In this document: positions 54,930 through 64,000 of the stretch, in pieces
Layout: the number at the start of each line of letters is the position of its first letter
Position numbering within the stretch: the stretch's first letter is position 1
NCBI GenBank assembly: GCA_964019695.1
Contig: OZ026514.1
Span: forward strand, 96,920,345 to 96,984,344
Direction: 5' to 3'
Length of the DNA: 64,000 bases
Origin: Loripinus fragilis
Lineage: Eukaryota > Mollusca > Bivalvia > Lucinida > Lucinidae
Translations under genes and position numbers: made by a program
Notes under the pieces: generated by a model
Told to the model about the DNA's origin: nothing
Database searches by the model: none
The model's input: only the letters and a program-made list of their open reading frames with translations

Positions 54930-56750
54930 TATGTGTTGCATTTTTTTAGACTATAGATGCCATAAGTTAAGTGTGATTGTAGTATTTTCTAATCATGCTT
55001 ACAGTAATGGGGTGATTATGGTGTGATCTTTTAATGGACCAATCAGATTTTAGTTGCTCTCTCTAGCGTAGGAGTAGAATGTAGGAACAAATCATTAGAA
55101 AGCTATTGGCTAGACAAACTCAACGTCACATGGGAATCAGTTCCACGTTATTCCTGATGTGTTCAGTCGTGTGTGGCACTGGAACATGGACACAGGCTCT
55201 GTTGTTGATAAAAAAAAAATCAGACCATGACAATCGTTATATTGCCAATATCGCTTAACGTAGGTTTGAATCTGCTAAAACGTTGAATACTTTTTTCAAG
55301 GATACATCAAAAGCTCGAATCTGTTAACAAATTGCTAGAAAGATTTCACGCCGCCAATATATGTGCTCGCAGTCCAGCTGTTAGCTGATATTACCCCAAT
55401 GTGGATAAAAGCGTTAAGAGAAGGATTAGTGTGGGAGTAAAATGGGTCTACCATGCCTCCCCCCCCCCTCAGGAACCATTGACATTGTATTTTTCAACAT
55501 TTAGAAAAAATCAGACAGTTTTCCTAAAAAAAGTGTCACAATCAACGTAATTTGGAGCTATATCATAAGGTACCAACAAAAAAATGGTGATTATTGTTTC
55601 TGCCTAGTACCAATGACTTATACTTTCGCCAAACCTTAGTCTAAGCAGAAACCTCGACAGTATTGATGTCTATGGAAAAAATTTTAAATGCTCATATCAT
55701 ATGATTAAGATTTGGGCATTTTAATGCAATTGTAAAGTTTTAAAGCAAATATTCCTTGCCCTAAACCCTAAAAATGTTCTTCAAATACTTACAGCATGAT
55801 AACAAAAAAAAACCTCATTCAGTGTAGTGGTTTGAAAGGCAGCGAAGTGTTGAATAAAATGCACTATCGACTACGTACATGTAGTAAGCTGTCCTTAAGT
55901 GTCTTAAATATAGATGTATAATGTTGTACTCACTTTTTACCCCGCCTCCTCCCCTTAAAAGGTGCTGTTGGGCCAATGACGACCCACTTATAGTTGTATT
56001 TGGATCCTCTCTCCCATCATCACTAAAAAAACGTTGTTAGAGTTGGACTCCCCTCTGACAAAACTTTCTTGATCCGCATATGGCATGGATAATTTAACTA
56101 TCAACTGATTTCAGGTGTGGAACACATTGTTTTACTTTCTCACCATCTATTTCTCTGTATGCTGCCTAATACCTATATTTTTTCTGTTTTTCAAGAAGCA
56201 AAATTTAGTTGCATCAGATAATTAAAATTCCTTATAGAGTGTTATTTATACTATCAGGAGTGTAACACCTTTTTAGTGTTAAACTTGTATGTTCTTCAGT
56301 GTAGGTGATGCAATACATGACATTGTGCCATAACAAATATAAAGCATAGCTGCAAATATCCCCACGCCCTGAAAAGATTCAACGTTCTGACGCAGTTGTC
56401 AGAGATGGACTATAATCTAAAAGCTTTGCAAAATCTACAATGAGTAGATATTTGAGGCGAAGGTGATTAGCACGGTACACTTTTCAGTTTGTTCATTAGT
56501 TTAGTTCTGTCCGTGTTTGTTTCCTTTAACGGTATTTTTTATATTTTGAACATAATTGTACTGCAATGTTGTTAGTTGTAGGGATGCTCTGCATTTTGAT
56601 TGAATATTTCATCAAAACAAGCGCTTAAGTGCCGACAAGAGTACTTTAAGATAAACAGCAGCTAAATAATCGACTTATATTTCAAAAGCACAATACAATG
56701 CCATGAAAACTAGTATACCATCTAACTATGTGTTGCCATCACGGGCCTGA
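54930..56750. other. orphan promoter copy, otherwise no gene recognised
   Basis: GGACCAATCAGATTTTAGTT and GCTCTCTCTAGCGTAGGAG (55037-55076) repeat the promoter block of the 54.46-kb gene, but no TATA box, coding region or stem-loop follows. The rest (55130-56750) is AT-rich with nothing recognised on either strand. Confidence 0.6.
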
Positions 56751-56756
56751 TATTCC

Positions 56757-58680
56757 AACAAGAGGGCCAAGTGGCCCTAAATTGCTCACCGGAGTTTGTT
56801 TAAAGCTTACAAATAGGTATCTTTTGAAAGCTATTTCCCTTGTGGCACCTGGGGGGGCATTTTGGCCCCAGGGGCATAATTTGAAGAAAAAAAATGGTAG
56901 AGGTCCACTAGGTGAAGCTACATACCAAATATCAAAGCTCTAAGCCTTATGGTTTAAGACAAGAGTTTTTTTTTTTCTCATGTTTTCCCTATATAGGCCT
57001 ATTTTAAAACATGTGACCCCGGGGCAGGCTATTAAAGCCCAATGGCATTATTTTAAAAAAAAACTTGGTAGAGGTCTACTAGGTGATGCTACATACCAAA
57101 TATCAAGGCTCTAAGCCTTATGGTCAGACAATAATTTTTTTCATGTTTTTCCCCCTCGGCGAGCAATTTTTGGCCCCAGGGATATTATACAAACTTGGTA
57201 GAGGTCTACTAGGTGATGCTATGTACCAAAAATCAAGGCTCGAGGCCTTAGGGTTTCAGACAAGAATATTTTTTTCATGTTTCTCTCTAAATAATTGCCT
57301 ATGTAAAACATGTGACCCCTGGGCGGGGCCATTGGCCCCCGAGGGCATTATTTGAACAAACTTGGCAAAGAATATTTAATGTTTTCTCTATATAGGCCTA
57401 TGTAAAAAATGTGACCCCGGGGCGGGCCAATTTTGGCCCCAGGGATATAATTTGACCAAACTTAGTAGAGGTTTACAAGGTGATGCTTCATACAAAATAT
57501 TAAGGTTCTTGTGGTTTCAGATAAGACGATATTTTCATTTTTGTCCCTATATAAAATAGTAAGTGAGTATGATCAGGAAATACCACAATCACAAACGGCA
57601 GACAACCCCATAGCACCGCGAGGAAGAGCCGCTCAACCATCACGAGACACCAGGAAGACAAATAAAGCAAAGCAACCAGCTCTCTCTTTTGCATCAAGAT
57701 GATTGCAATACTAGAATGGACATACAGTAAGGTACAACAAAACAAAGAACAATTACAGACTCCCACAATGGGAGTAACAATAAACAAAAAGTCAACAACA
57801 ACAGAACCACCGCCTAAGAACAGACAGCAGCCTAAGCCACGGGGGGGGGGGGGGGGCTAAAATGCATTTTACTGGTACCAAATCTTCGCCCTAGATTCTG
57901 CTGTTGTTGAAGTACAAGAAATGTTCAGCTCACATGGAGGTCATCTAACTAATGCAATGTATCATTATGGAGAAACACTCTAATCAAATTAACATACCAT
58001 GATGAAACAAAGGAAAGGGCTCATGACTCACAGATAGTCAGAGCTAAAGAAAACCTCAAGTTGAGCCACGGTGGGTCTATGTAAAACTTGTGACCCAGAG
58101 GCCAGGCCCAGGAATATAATGTGACCAAACTTGGTAGAGGTTCACTAGGTGATGCTTCATACCAAATATCAAGGCTCTATGCCTAATAGTTTCAGACAAG
58201 AAGATCTCTTTCTGGGTCTTCCTGGGTTGAACCAGTACTAAGCTAGGATAAATGTGTCTTGCTCAAGGACCACAGAGAATATTTTCTCCCTATATAAGCC
58301 TATGTAAATCATGTGACCCCCCAGGCCATTTTTGGCCCAAGGGGGATAATTTGAACAAATTCGGTAGAGGTTTATCTGGTTATATTGCATACCAAATATC
58401 AAAGCTCTAAGTCTTGTGGTTTCAGAGAAGAAAGTTTTAAAAGTTTTCATCTGGAAAATCTATTTTAGCCTGTGTGAACTAGATATGCAATTGACCGAAA
58501 CCATTTGAACAATTTTCAAAGAGGGCTATATAAAGACCATTCCAAAAAAGTTTGGTCAAAATCCAGCCAGTAGTTTAGGAGAAAATGTCCTTTGAAGCAA
58601 TTGTTGATGACGGACGACGCACGAGGGACATCCAACAATCACAATAGCTCACCATGAGCCAATGGCTCAGTGATCTAAAG
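56757..58680 (+). mobile_element. tandem-repeat element with hairpin ends, split by a Penelope tail
   Basis: Starts AACAAGAGGGCCAAGTGGCC and 'CTAAATTGCTCACCGG'. It ends with 'GATGACGGACGACGCACGAG' and the hairpin AGCTCACCATGAGCC / GGCTCAGTGATCT (58645-58676). Internal units contain 'TTGGTAGAGGTCTACTAGG', 'GATGCTACATACCAAATATC', 'AAGGCTCTAAGCCTTATGG' and 'TGTGACCCCGGGGCGGGCC' (about 56893, 57067, 57197, 57464, 58132 and 58370). Ends correspond to those of 13669-15345. Confidence 0.82.
57556..58078 (-). mobile_element. Penelope-like subfamily B tail inserted in the 56757 element
   Basis: From AAATAGTAAGTGAGTATGAT to 'CTCAAGTTGAGCCACGGTGG', colinear with the reverse complement of 51905-52440. 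It contains a G16 run (57841-57856) where other copies have a six-G tract. Confidence 0.9.
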
Positions 58681-58731
58681 ATATGAGGTATGTAATGAAA
58701 TATAGACAAAACACACTGCTCCCGGCAAGTC

Positions 58732-58800
58732 TTTTACCATTGACCCTTAGAACGCAAGTCTACCACTCTACCACAGAGCCACTATGCTCCAAGGTTTAAA
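58732..58800 (-). repeat. possible tRNA-derived SINE head
   Basis: The - strand reads GTGGCTCTGTGGTAGAGTGG and 'TAGACTTGCGTTCTAAGGGT', like the D-arm/A-box and anticodon arm of a tRNA. The B box (GGTTCGANNCC) is not recognisable, so it is not a functional tRNA. Confidence 0.4.
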
Positions 58801-59217
58801 GTCAATATTCATATTAAGATGGACCCTCCGTTATAACTAATTAAATATTCATAAATAGAAAAAGACCGTGAATAACACCTTATTCAAACATCTTTTACGC
58901 GGTTACGTCTAGGCACAAAACATACAGCACACAAGCATGATTTAAAAGTACTTGCACTTTTAGGTACTTAGAAAAAATATCCATACTGCGACATAATCTA
59001 CTAAGTTTTACATATTATAGATATACAAATGACATGTCAAAATATTAATTTAAGAATTTATCTAACATCAACTTGCAAAATTTCACACCTCTATTGATCA
59101 TTTGGGCGTATGTAACTAAATGACACCCTTAAAACTCCATCGTTATAAAGCAGGAAAAAACACTTATCCGGACTGGCTGTAATTTATAATCGAAAAACAC
59201 ATTAATGTATCAAGTTA
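58801..59217. other. no gene recognised
   Basis: AT-rich, nothing recognised. Confidence 0.45.
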
Positions 59218-60055
59218 TTAAAGTTTTAATTTAGGGGAGACCAGGGCAAAATGATACATGAAGCAAGATGATACAGTACAATTTTTCAATTGATGACGAT
59301 GTCTATGACGTTTCTTACTCAAACTGCATGCGCACTTTGAAATCCGCCATATTTGAAGAAAGGCTAAACCAAAACAGAGCAGAGGTAAGTTTTTATATAT
59401 TTTGAAGCACCGTAAGTTAATTTCGAGAGTATCTATTTGTTTATGAGGGTGAAAATATGGTAGATATATATTTTAATTTCATCGTGTAAATTAAACAAGA
59501 AAGACAAATCCTCAGAACTATTGTCGGGTGTCGTATTTTTTTTTTTTTTTTTTTTACTTTTACCAGGAAAGTACAAAAAAGTAAAGAGGTCATGGGGCAA
59601 TAAGATACAGCGTGGTCGGTGCGAATGTTACAGTCTAAAATAATCTAATTTGACTGTTTTAAAGCATTTTCAAGATGTATTGACACTGTATATTCTCATC
59701 AAAAGAAATCGCTACATATGATATTTAAACGTACTATTTCATTTTTTAGAATGGTTCGAAACTACATCCGAAACACAAGCCGAGGACTTACCTCAGGAGA
59801 TATCATAAGAAGGGCTGTCAAGTGTGTGTCAACTGATGGACTTTCAAGCCCTATTCCAATAGACTGGGTTCAGTGTTACGGTTGGGCGCATGATGCATGC
59901 ACAGGTATTCTGCGCAATCAAATGCATACTTGCCAAAACTGCGAATCTGATGATGACGTTTCTGTGAGCATGACACAGAGAGTGAGTGAGTCCAGATTGA
60001 AACAGCGTATGACAAAGGGGTATACATGAAATAACACTTCCATTACTCAGGACAG
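59218..60055 (+). pseudogene. internally deleted transposase-like gene: psq HTH start fused to PHD-finger end
   Basis: The open frame at 59751-60029 starts (ATG after TTTTTTAGA) MVRNYIRNTSRGLTSGDII and RRAVKCVS, which resembles the start of the Pipsqueak/CENP-B-type DNA-binding domain of Tigger/pogo transposases. After about 10 residues it reads IPIDWVQCYGWAHDACTG and HTCQNCES, the second half of a PHD finger (W-x-C...H-x-x-C...C-x-x-C). PHD fingers end some transposases of this group. The whole DDE domain would be missing. 'GGGCAAAATGATAC' (59243) and 'GGGGCAATAAGATACAG' (59595) upstream may be element ends. Inference, but the two halves are individually suggestive. Confidence 0.55.
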
Positions 60056-60106
60056 AACAACTGCCAGGACGACCGTCATACAAGCTAAGCAGTATATACA
60101 AGGACG

Positions 60107-60208
60107 GCAACTAATTCGACTATCATAATGCACTAGCCGACGCTGAAGCCTTGGTCCGCAACTAATTCGACTATCCTAATGCACTAGCTGACGCTGAAGC
60201 CTTAGCCA
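60107..60208. repeat. 51-bp direct repeat, two copies
   Basis: 'GCAACTAATTCGACTATC-TAATGCACTAGC-GACGCTGAAGCCTT' occurs at 60107-60157 and 60158-60208 with about four differences. Confidence 0.85.
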
Positions 60209-60487
60209 AAATTATGACACATTTGAATATAACTGAAGAGAGGATCTTAAATTACAGCATGACAACGGTCTCTGGTGCAGACTACATTCATACACGAGAC
60301 CAGATTTCGGAAAATCTAAGTCATTGAACACAAACTGTGTAGATCTGAAACAATCACAAATTCAATGGCGAAAAAAATTGCGAAGGTAGATAAAACTATA
60401 GATATCTCCAGACAGCACATCAAAGGGACATTTATACAAATAGAATCCGTGCAAATGGAATAACGGAAAAGTGCGAGTAACAAACAA

Positions 60488-61014
60488 AAGTAAGTAAGGG
60501 TGCAAAGATCAGGAATCGATACAATCAAGTACCACACCCGACCCAGGATACCAATGGGAAAGTGACAAACTCACAGTAGACACCACAAACCAAGCGCCAA
60601 GAGGTCAGCCCTTTCCCAGCAGGTGACCACAAAGCACATATTAACAGACGCGCATAAAGACATAGCAAACACAAGACAGAACAAAAACATAAAAGATCCA
60701 CAAAAGAAGTACCGCCTTGGAACGGTCAGTAAAATATTATCTTAAGTATCAGGGTCTAGTGCAAATATTTGTAGCTCTTCCTCAGTTACAGTGTCACGAG
60801 TTGGTCTGCAAGCAAACTGTTTCAAAAATAAACCAAAATTAGCTGCAGTAGACGTGATTACACAAACTTTGTGGAAGTAGGTCAGTCGGTCTTTGTGGAG
60901 AATGACCAAACAATAGAAGATGTGACATCAGCCCGACCTTATGAATAGAGTTTACTGATTAGCGAATTATGGCACTTTTCCTGGCCATACTTATTCACTT
61001 TTTGAACAAGTAGA
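60488..61014. mobile_element. Penelope-like tails: subfamily A (- strand) and subfamily C (+ strand, interrupted)
   Basis: 60488-60737 is a - strand A tail (AAGTAAGTAAGGGTGCAAAG at the end). 60762-60805 ('AATATTTGTAGCTCTTCCTC', 'GAGTTGGTCTGCA') and 60968-61014 ('GCACTTTTCCTGGCCATAC', 'CACTTTTTGAACAAGTA') are the two halves of the module seen intact at 62740-62850. The halves are separated by 162 bp of other sequence. Confidence 0.7.
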
Positions 61015-62329
61015 GCGATGTCCAGTATATCCGGAAACCGTGTTTAGTCGGATACCTTAAGCAAATAACAGATTGCAATGTCCAAAATGTATCTACGCAT
61101 GTTTATAAGCTGTCACATGTTCTTTTGCGCTCAACAACTTTTTTTAGGAGGGGGGACTTGAAATTTAGAAGATACTGTTTTCTGTAAGAAGTAAGTATAA
61201 ATGCATATACTTTATTACCAAGTTTGTTAAAACAAGGGTTATGGTTGTAAGAATATGTTGATGTAACTTTCATGTATTACTGATAATATTTTGTTGCAAA
61301 ATCATATTTAATCATATGTCAATGTGGATTTAAGTCACATAGAGGCTGCACATTGGTATATCTTAGATGTTCTAGTATCTGTAAGACCCAAACACTCTAA
61401 TGTAGGAAGTGGGTATTTTCGAATACCTAGCCACTTACCAGTCATATGTTCACTAATGTCCATCACAGAAAAAAATCCTAAAACAATAAGATACATTTAT
61501 ACTAGTATATGCCCAAGCAGTTCCTCCTGTATTCCCAGATACAATGCCTGAATGATAGATATCTTGTTATATTATTTGAGCTACGAGTACACCTAAACTT
61601 TATTTTTTCCAGTTCTGCAGGAATATATATACATGAAACTACTTTACCCTGTTCTGAATTGCAATCTACGGCTAAACGTCTATACTTGTAATAAATCATG
61701 TGCTTTGAATGCACCAATCAGATTTTCCCATTTATATGTAGTTCTCCTTTATATGCGAAAATGCATACTAACAGGTATGTTTTGTGTATAGACCCCTTAC
61801 ATAGACACTGACCCACTTGTGCGTTAGCAGTTTATCTGTACATTTGTTTTGTGCATACAGTCACTACATAAATGATAGGTTTTCAGTTATTTGAAGTATA
61901 AAACAAGAGTAATTTTAATTGTTATGACAGCAAATCATGATTAATTAAATCGTATTGCACAAACGTGTATTTACTCAAAATGAAGTACCATCAAATTTGA
62001 GATTAAATTCACATGAAATCATTTAACTGTATTAAATTTGTTCATTGCTTTACGAAGTTTTGTTGTTGTTTTTTTATTTACCTTCCGTTTTCATCCGAAA
62101 GACCCTCACTTTTCGGATTCTATCCGCTCCATAACTATTCAACTTTTGTTTGCATTTGCAGGTTAGCTTGTTAGTGTGCTGTCTATGACCGATTTTCAAA
62201 TATACGGATTTAGACGAACTGATCCGTACATTTCCGTTGAGAATAAACGGTACCGTCGTTTAGTTACAAACAAATTATCTTAACTATCCGGGTACACCCA
62301 ACAACGCTCTAATTTGTCTTTGTCGATTT
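61015..62329. other. no gene recognised; intron upstream of the terminal exon copy
   Basis: No convincing exon. It ends with an acceptor, TTTGTCGATTTCAG, before 62333. Confidence 0.45.
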
Positions 62330-62332
62330 CAG

Positions 62333-62547
62333 GTCAAGTAGCAAAGCTTAGCAAAGCTTAAACTTTGCTCTTGTGATAAGAAAACTGGATTTGGATGGAC
62401 CAAAAATATTTTTGGAAGAAAGAAATGTGGTTTCTTCGAAACCCTTCACAGTGATCTTCAAATTGTATCAACAACAAGAATCTACACAGTCACAGAAACC
62501 AATCAACGAAAGTGCCAGCGCCATTACACATTGAAAAATTTGAAATA
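62333..62547 (+). pseudogene. first copy of an unknown terminal exon, with 10-bp internal duplication
   Basis: After the acceptor CGATTTCAG it reads GTCAAGTAGCAAAGCTT, then AGCAAAGCTT again (a 10-bp duplication). That shifts the frame and creates a TAA if the first AG is used. Downstream it encodes KLCSCDKKTGFGWTKNIFGR, KKCGFFETLHSDLQIVSTTR and CQRHYTLKNLK, stop, as in the copy at 63707. Using the AG inside the duplication (AAGCTTAG|CAAAG) would keep the frame, so it may still be spliced. About 88% identical to the second copy. Confidence 0.55.
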
Positions 62548-62655
62548 AGAAAGAAAATATATATCCTGAATAATAGAAAAGATAATTGTGCCTCGATGCG
62601 AGAAAACGTGTCTTCGGGGTTTGCGAACTACAAAGGCACAGATAGATCAGCCTTC

Positions 62656-63183
62656 TGCGCAGGCTGATCAGCGCCTTGTTATTCACATTTTTGGAAAGTA
62701 TCAAATCTAAATTAACTGCAGGTGAAGTTTTAATTTTCAATAGGGCAAATATTTGTAGCTCTTCCTCAGTCACAGTGTCATGAGTTGGTCTGCAGTGTGA
62801 TTGAGGCTTTTCCTGGTCATACTCATTCACTTTTTGAACAAGTACACTAAGCAGAGGATTAGCGTCTTGCTCCAGGGCACCCGCCAAATTTATTTTTCAA
62901 TAAAATACAATGTACAAAATGCGCAGGCTGATCAGCGCCTTGTTATTCACATTTTTGGAAAGTATCAAATCTAAATTAACTGCAGGTGAAGTTTTAATTT
63001 TCAATAGGGCAAATATTTGTAGCTCTTCCTCAGTCACAGTGTCATGAGTTGGTCTGCAGTGTGATTGAGGCTTTTCCTGGTCATACTCATTCACTTTTTG
63101 AACAAGTACACTAAGCAGAGGATTAGCGTCTTGCTCCAGGGCACCCGCCAAATTTATTTTTCAATAAAATACAATGTACAAAA
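62656..63183. repeat. perfect 264-bp tandem duplication carrying a Penelope subfamily C tail
   Basis: 62656-62919 and 62920-63183 appear identical, each running from TGCGCAGGCTGATCAGCGCC to 'AATAAAATACAATGTACAAA'. Each contains the dispersed GATCAG palindromic-family text and the terminal module 'CTTTTCCTGGTCATACTCAT'. The - strand frames starting MAGALEQDANPLL are repeat shadows. Either very recent or an assembly artefact. Confidence 0.9.
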
Positions 63184-63706
63184 TTTGGTGTCTGATCTGG
63201 TTCTGTACTGTTAGCCCATGTCCCACGTAAGAACGCTAGGCTTCAATGGGTAAATTAAATTGCCCGGGTTACGTTGCAGATATTTTCTTATGCTTACATG
63301 TCAACATTATAAAAAAAAATAGTTAAGGGTTACTTATTGAGATAAAGCCATGTTGGTTACAGAACGTTCAGTAAGTCATCAGCCAACATTAGACATCAGT
63401 GTTTCGATGTTTCTCCGAGCTTAAACCTTATATACCTTAAAGCATAGCACCCATTTTGTGGGACATAGACGAACAGTGCTGACCCAGAACAGACACTACA
63501 GAACCACGGGTCTTCAATGTTTGCATATAGAATGGCCTATTGTGAAAAAAAATGAAAAATACCACCCAGCAAGGCAGCAACCCTTAAAACCTTGAAATGT
63601 ACTTGTCCAATTGATAAGAAAGGGGGATTCCAGTCAGCTTGTTGGGTTAAAGTGTTTAAGTCTATTTAATTGTCTTTGGTTATGAAGATCAATATCTCTA
63701 TTTCAG

Positions 63707-63912
63707 GCCAAGTAGCAAAGCTTAAACTTTGCTCGTGTGATGAGAAAACTGGATTTGGATGGACCAAAAATATTTTTGGAAGAAAGAAATGGGGTTTCTT
63801 TGAAACAGTTCACAGTGATCTTCAAATTGTATCAACAAAAAGAATCTACACAGTCACAAAAACTATTCAAGGAAAGTGCCAGCGCTATTACACATTGAAA
63901 AATTTGAAATAA
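63707..63912 (+). CDS. terminal exon of an unknown small protein gene (second copy)
   Basis: Acceptor ATCTCTATTTCAG, then two bases completing a codon, then QVAKLKLCSCDEKTGFGWTK, NIFGRKKWGFFETVHSDLQI, VSTKRIYTVTKTIQGKCQ and RYYTLKNLK with TAA at 63910-63912. Three cysteines, basic overall. Conservation of the frame between the two copies, with mostly synonymous or conservative differences, argues for coding. No first exon or signal peptide was found. Family unknown. Downstream, both copies share 'ATATCCTGAATAATAGAAAAG'. Confidence 0.55.
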
Positions 63913-64000
63913 AATAGAAAATATAGACTAGGGTCAATGTAGGTACATTCTATATCCTGAATAATAGAAAAGATAAACGGGCTTCGGTGCGAGAAAACGT

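Noticed and set aside
57511..57702. + strand frame with EYDQEIPQSQTADNP
   Set aside because: It is the reverse-strand reading of the Penelope subfamily B terminal module. The same peptide-like string appears wherever that tail is inserted.
58732..58800. Functional tRNA gene
   Set aside because: A-box-like and anticodon-arm-like text are present on the - strand, but no B box, acceptor stem pairing or T arm could be found.
62468..63151. - strand frames MAGALEQDANPLLSVLVQKV (two copies)
   Set aside because: They fall in the perfect 264-bp duplication and read backwards through a Penelope tail and a dispersed repeat; the duplication explains the repeated frame.

Overview
The window is animal nuclear DNA, most probably from a bivalve mollusc. 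This is inferred from split genes with GT/AG introns, an AT-rich and very repeat-dense background, and repeat types I associate with bivalve genomes: palindromic dispersed elements, GACG-tailed tandem-repeat elements, Penelope-like and mariner/Tc1 debris. There is no bacterial operon structure, rRNA, convincing intact tRNA or CRISPR.

Two host genes are supported by exon phase and protein family. On the + strand, four exons between 2542 and 8420 encode the C-terminal half of an organic anion transporter (SLCO/OATP): the cysteine-rich extracellular loop, then the last membrane segments and cytoplasmic tail. The 5' part lies upstream of the window. On the - strand, six exons between 54058 and 15824 encode a NIDO-domain extracellular protein. 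All five junctions keep phase across about 38 kb, with one intron of about 25 kb. The two genes converge.

The most unusual locus is at 54.33-54.92 kb. A single-exon + strand gene of 136 codons has a CCAAT box, a TATA box and a textbook replication-dependent histone 3' end (stem-loop plus purine-rich downstream element). Its product is not a histone: it is a predicted coiled coil with an acidic tail and one CxxC pair. The upstream promoter segment is repeated, without the gene, about 0.7 kb further on.

The right end (62.3-63.9 kb) holds two copies of a terminal-looking exon of an unknown short protein. They are separated by a perfect 264-bp tandem duplication.

Most of the rest is transposable elements: a Tc1 pseudogene split by a mini LTR element with target duplication (1-1545); pogo-, mariner-, Tigger/PHD- and RecQ-like remnants; a 5'-truncated RNase-H LINE family (at least seven copies); at least two Penelope-like subfamilies, one with a near-complete decayed reverse transcriptase (50.4-52.4 kb); and several non-autonomous elements built on tandem repeats (3.6, 13.7, 20.4, 30-37, 44.7 and 56.8 kb). 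The largest, 29.94-36.77 kb, repeats a unit of about 185 bp carrying a GGCCGGCC-centred palindrome and has itself been invaded by two LINEs, a Penelope element and a pogo-type MITE.
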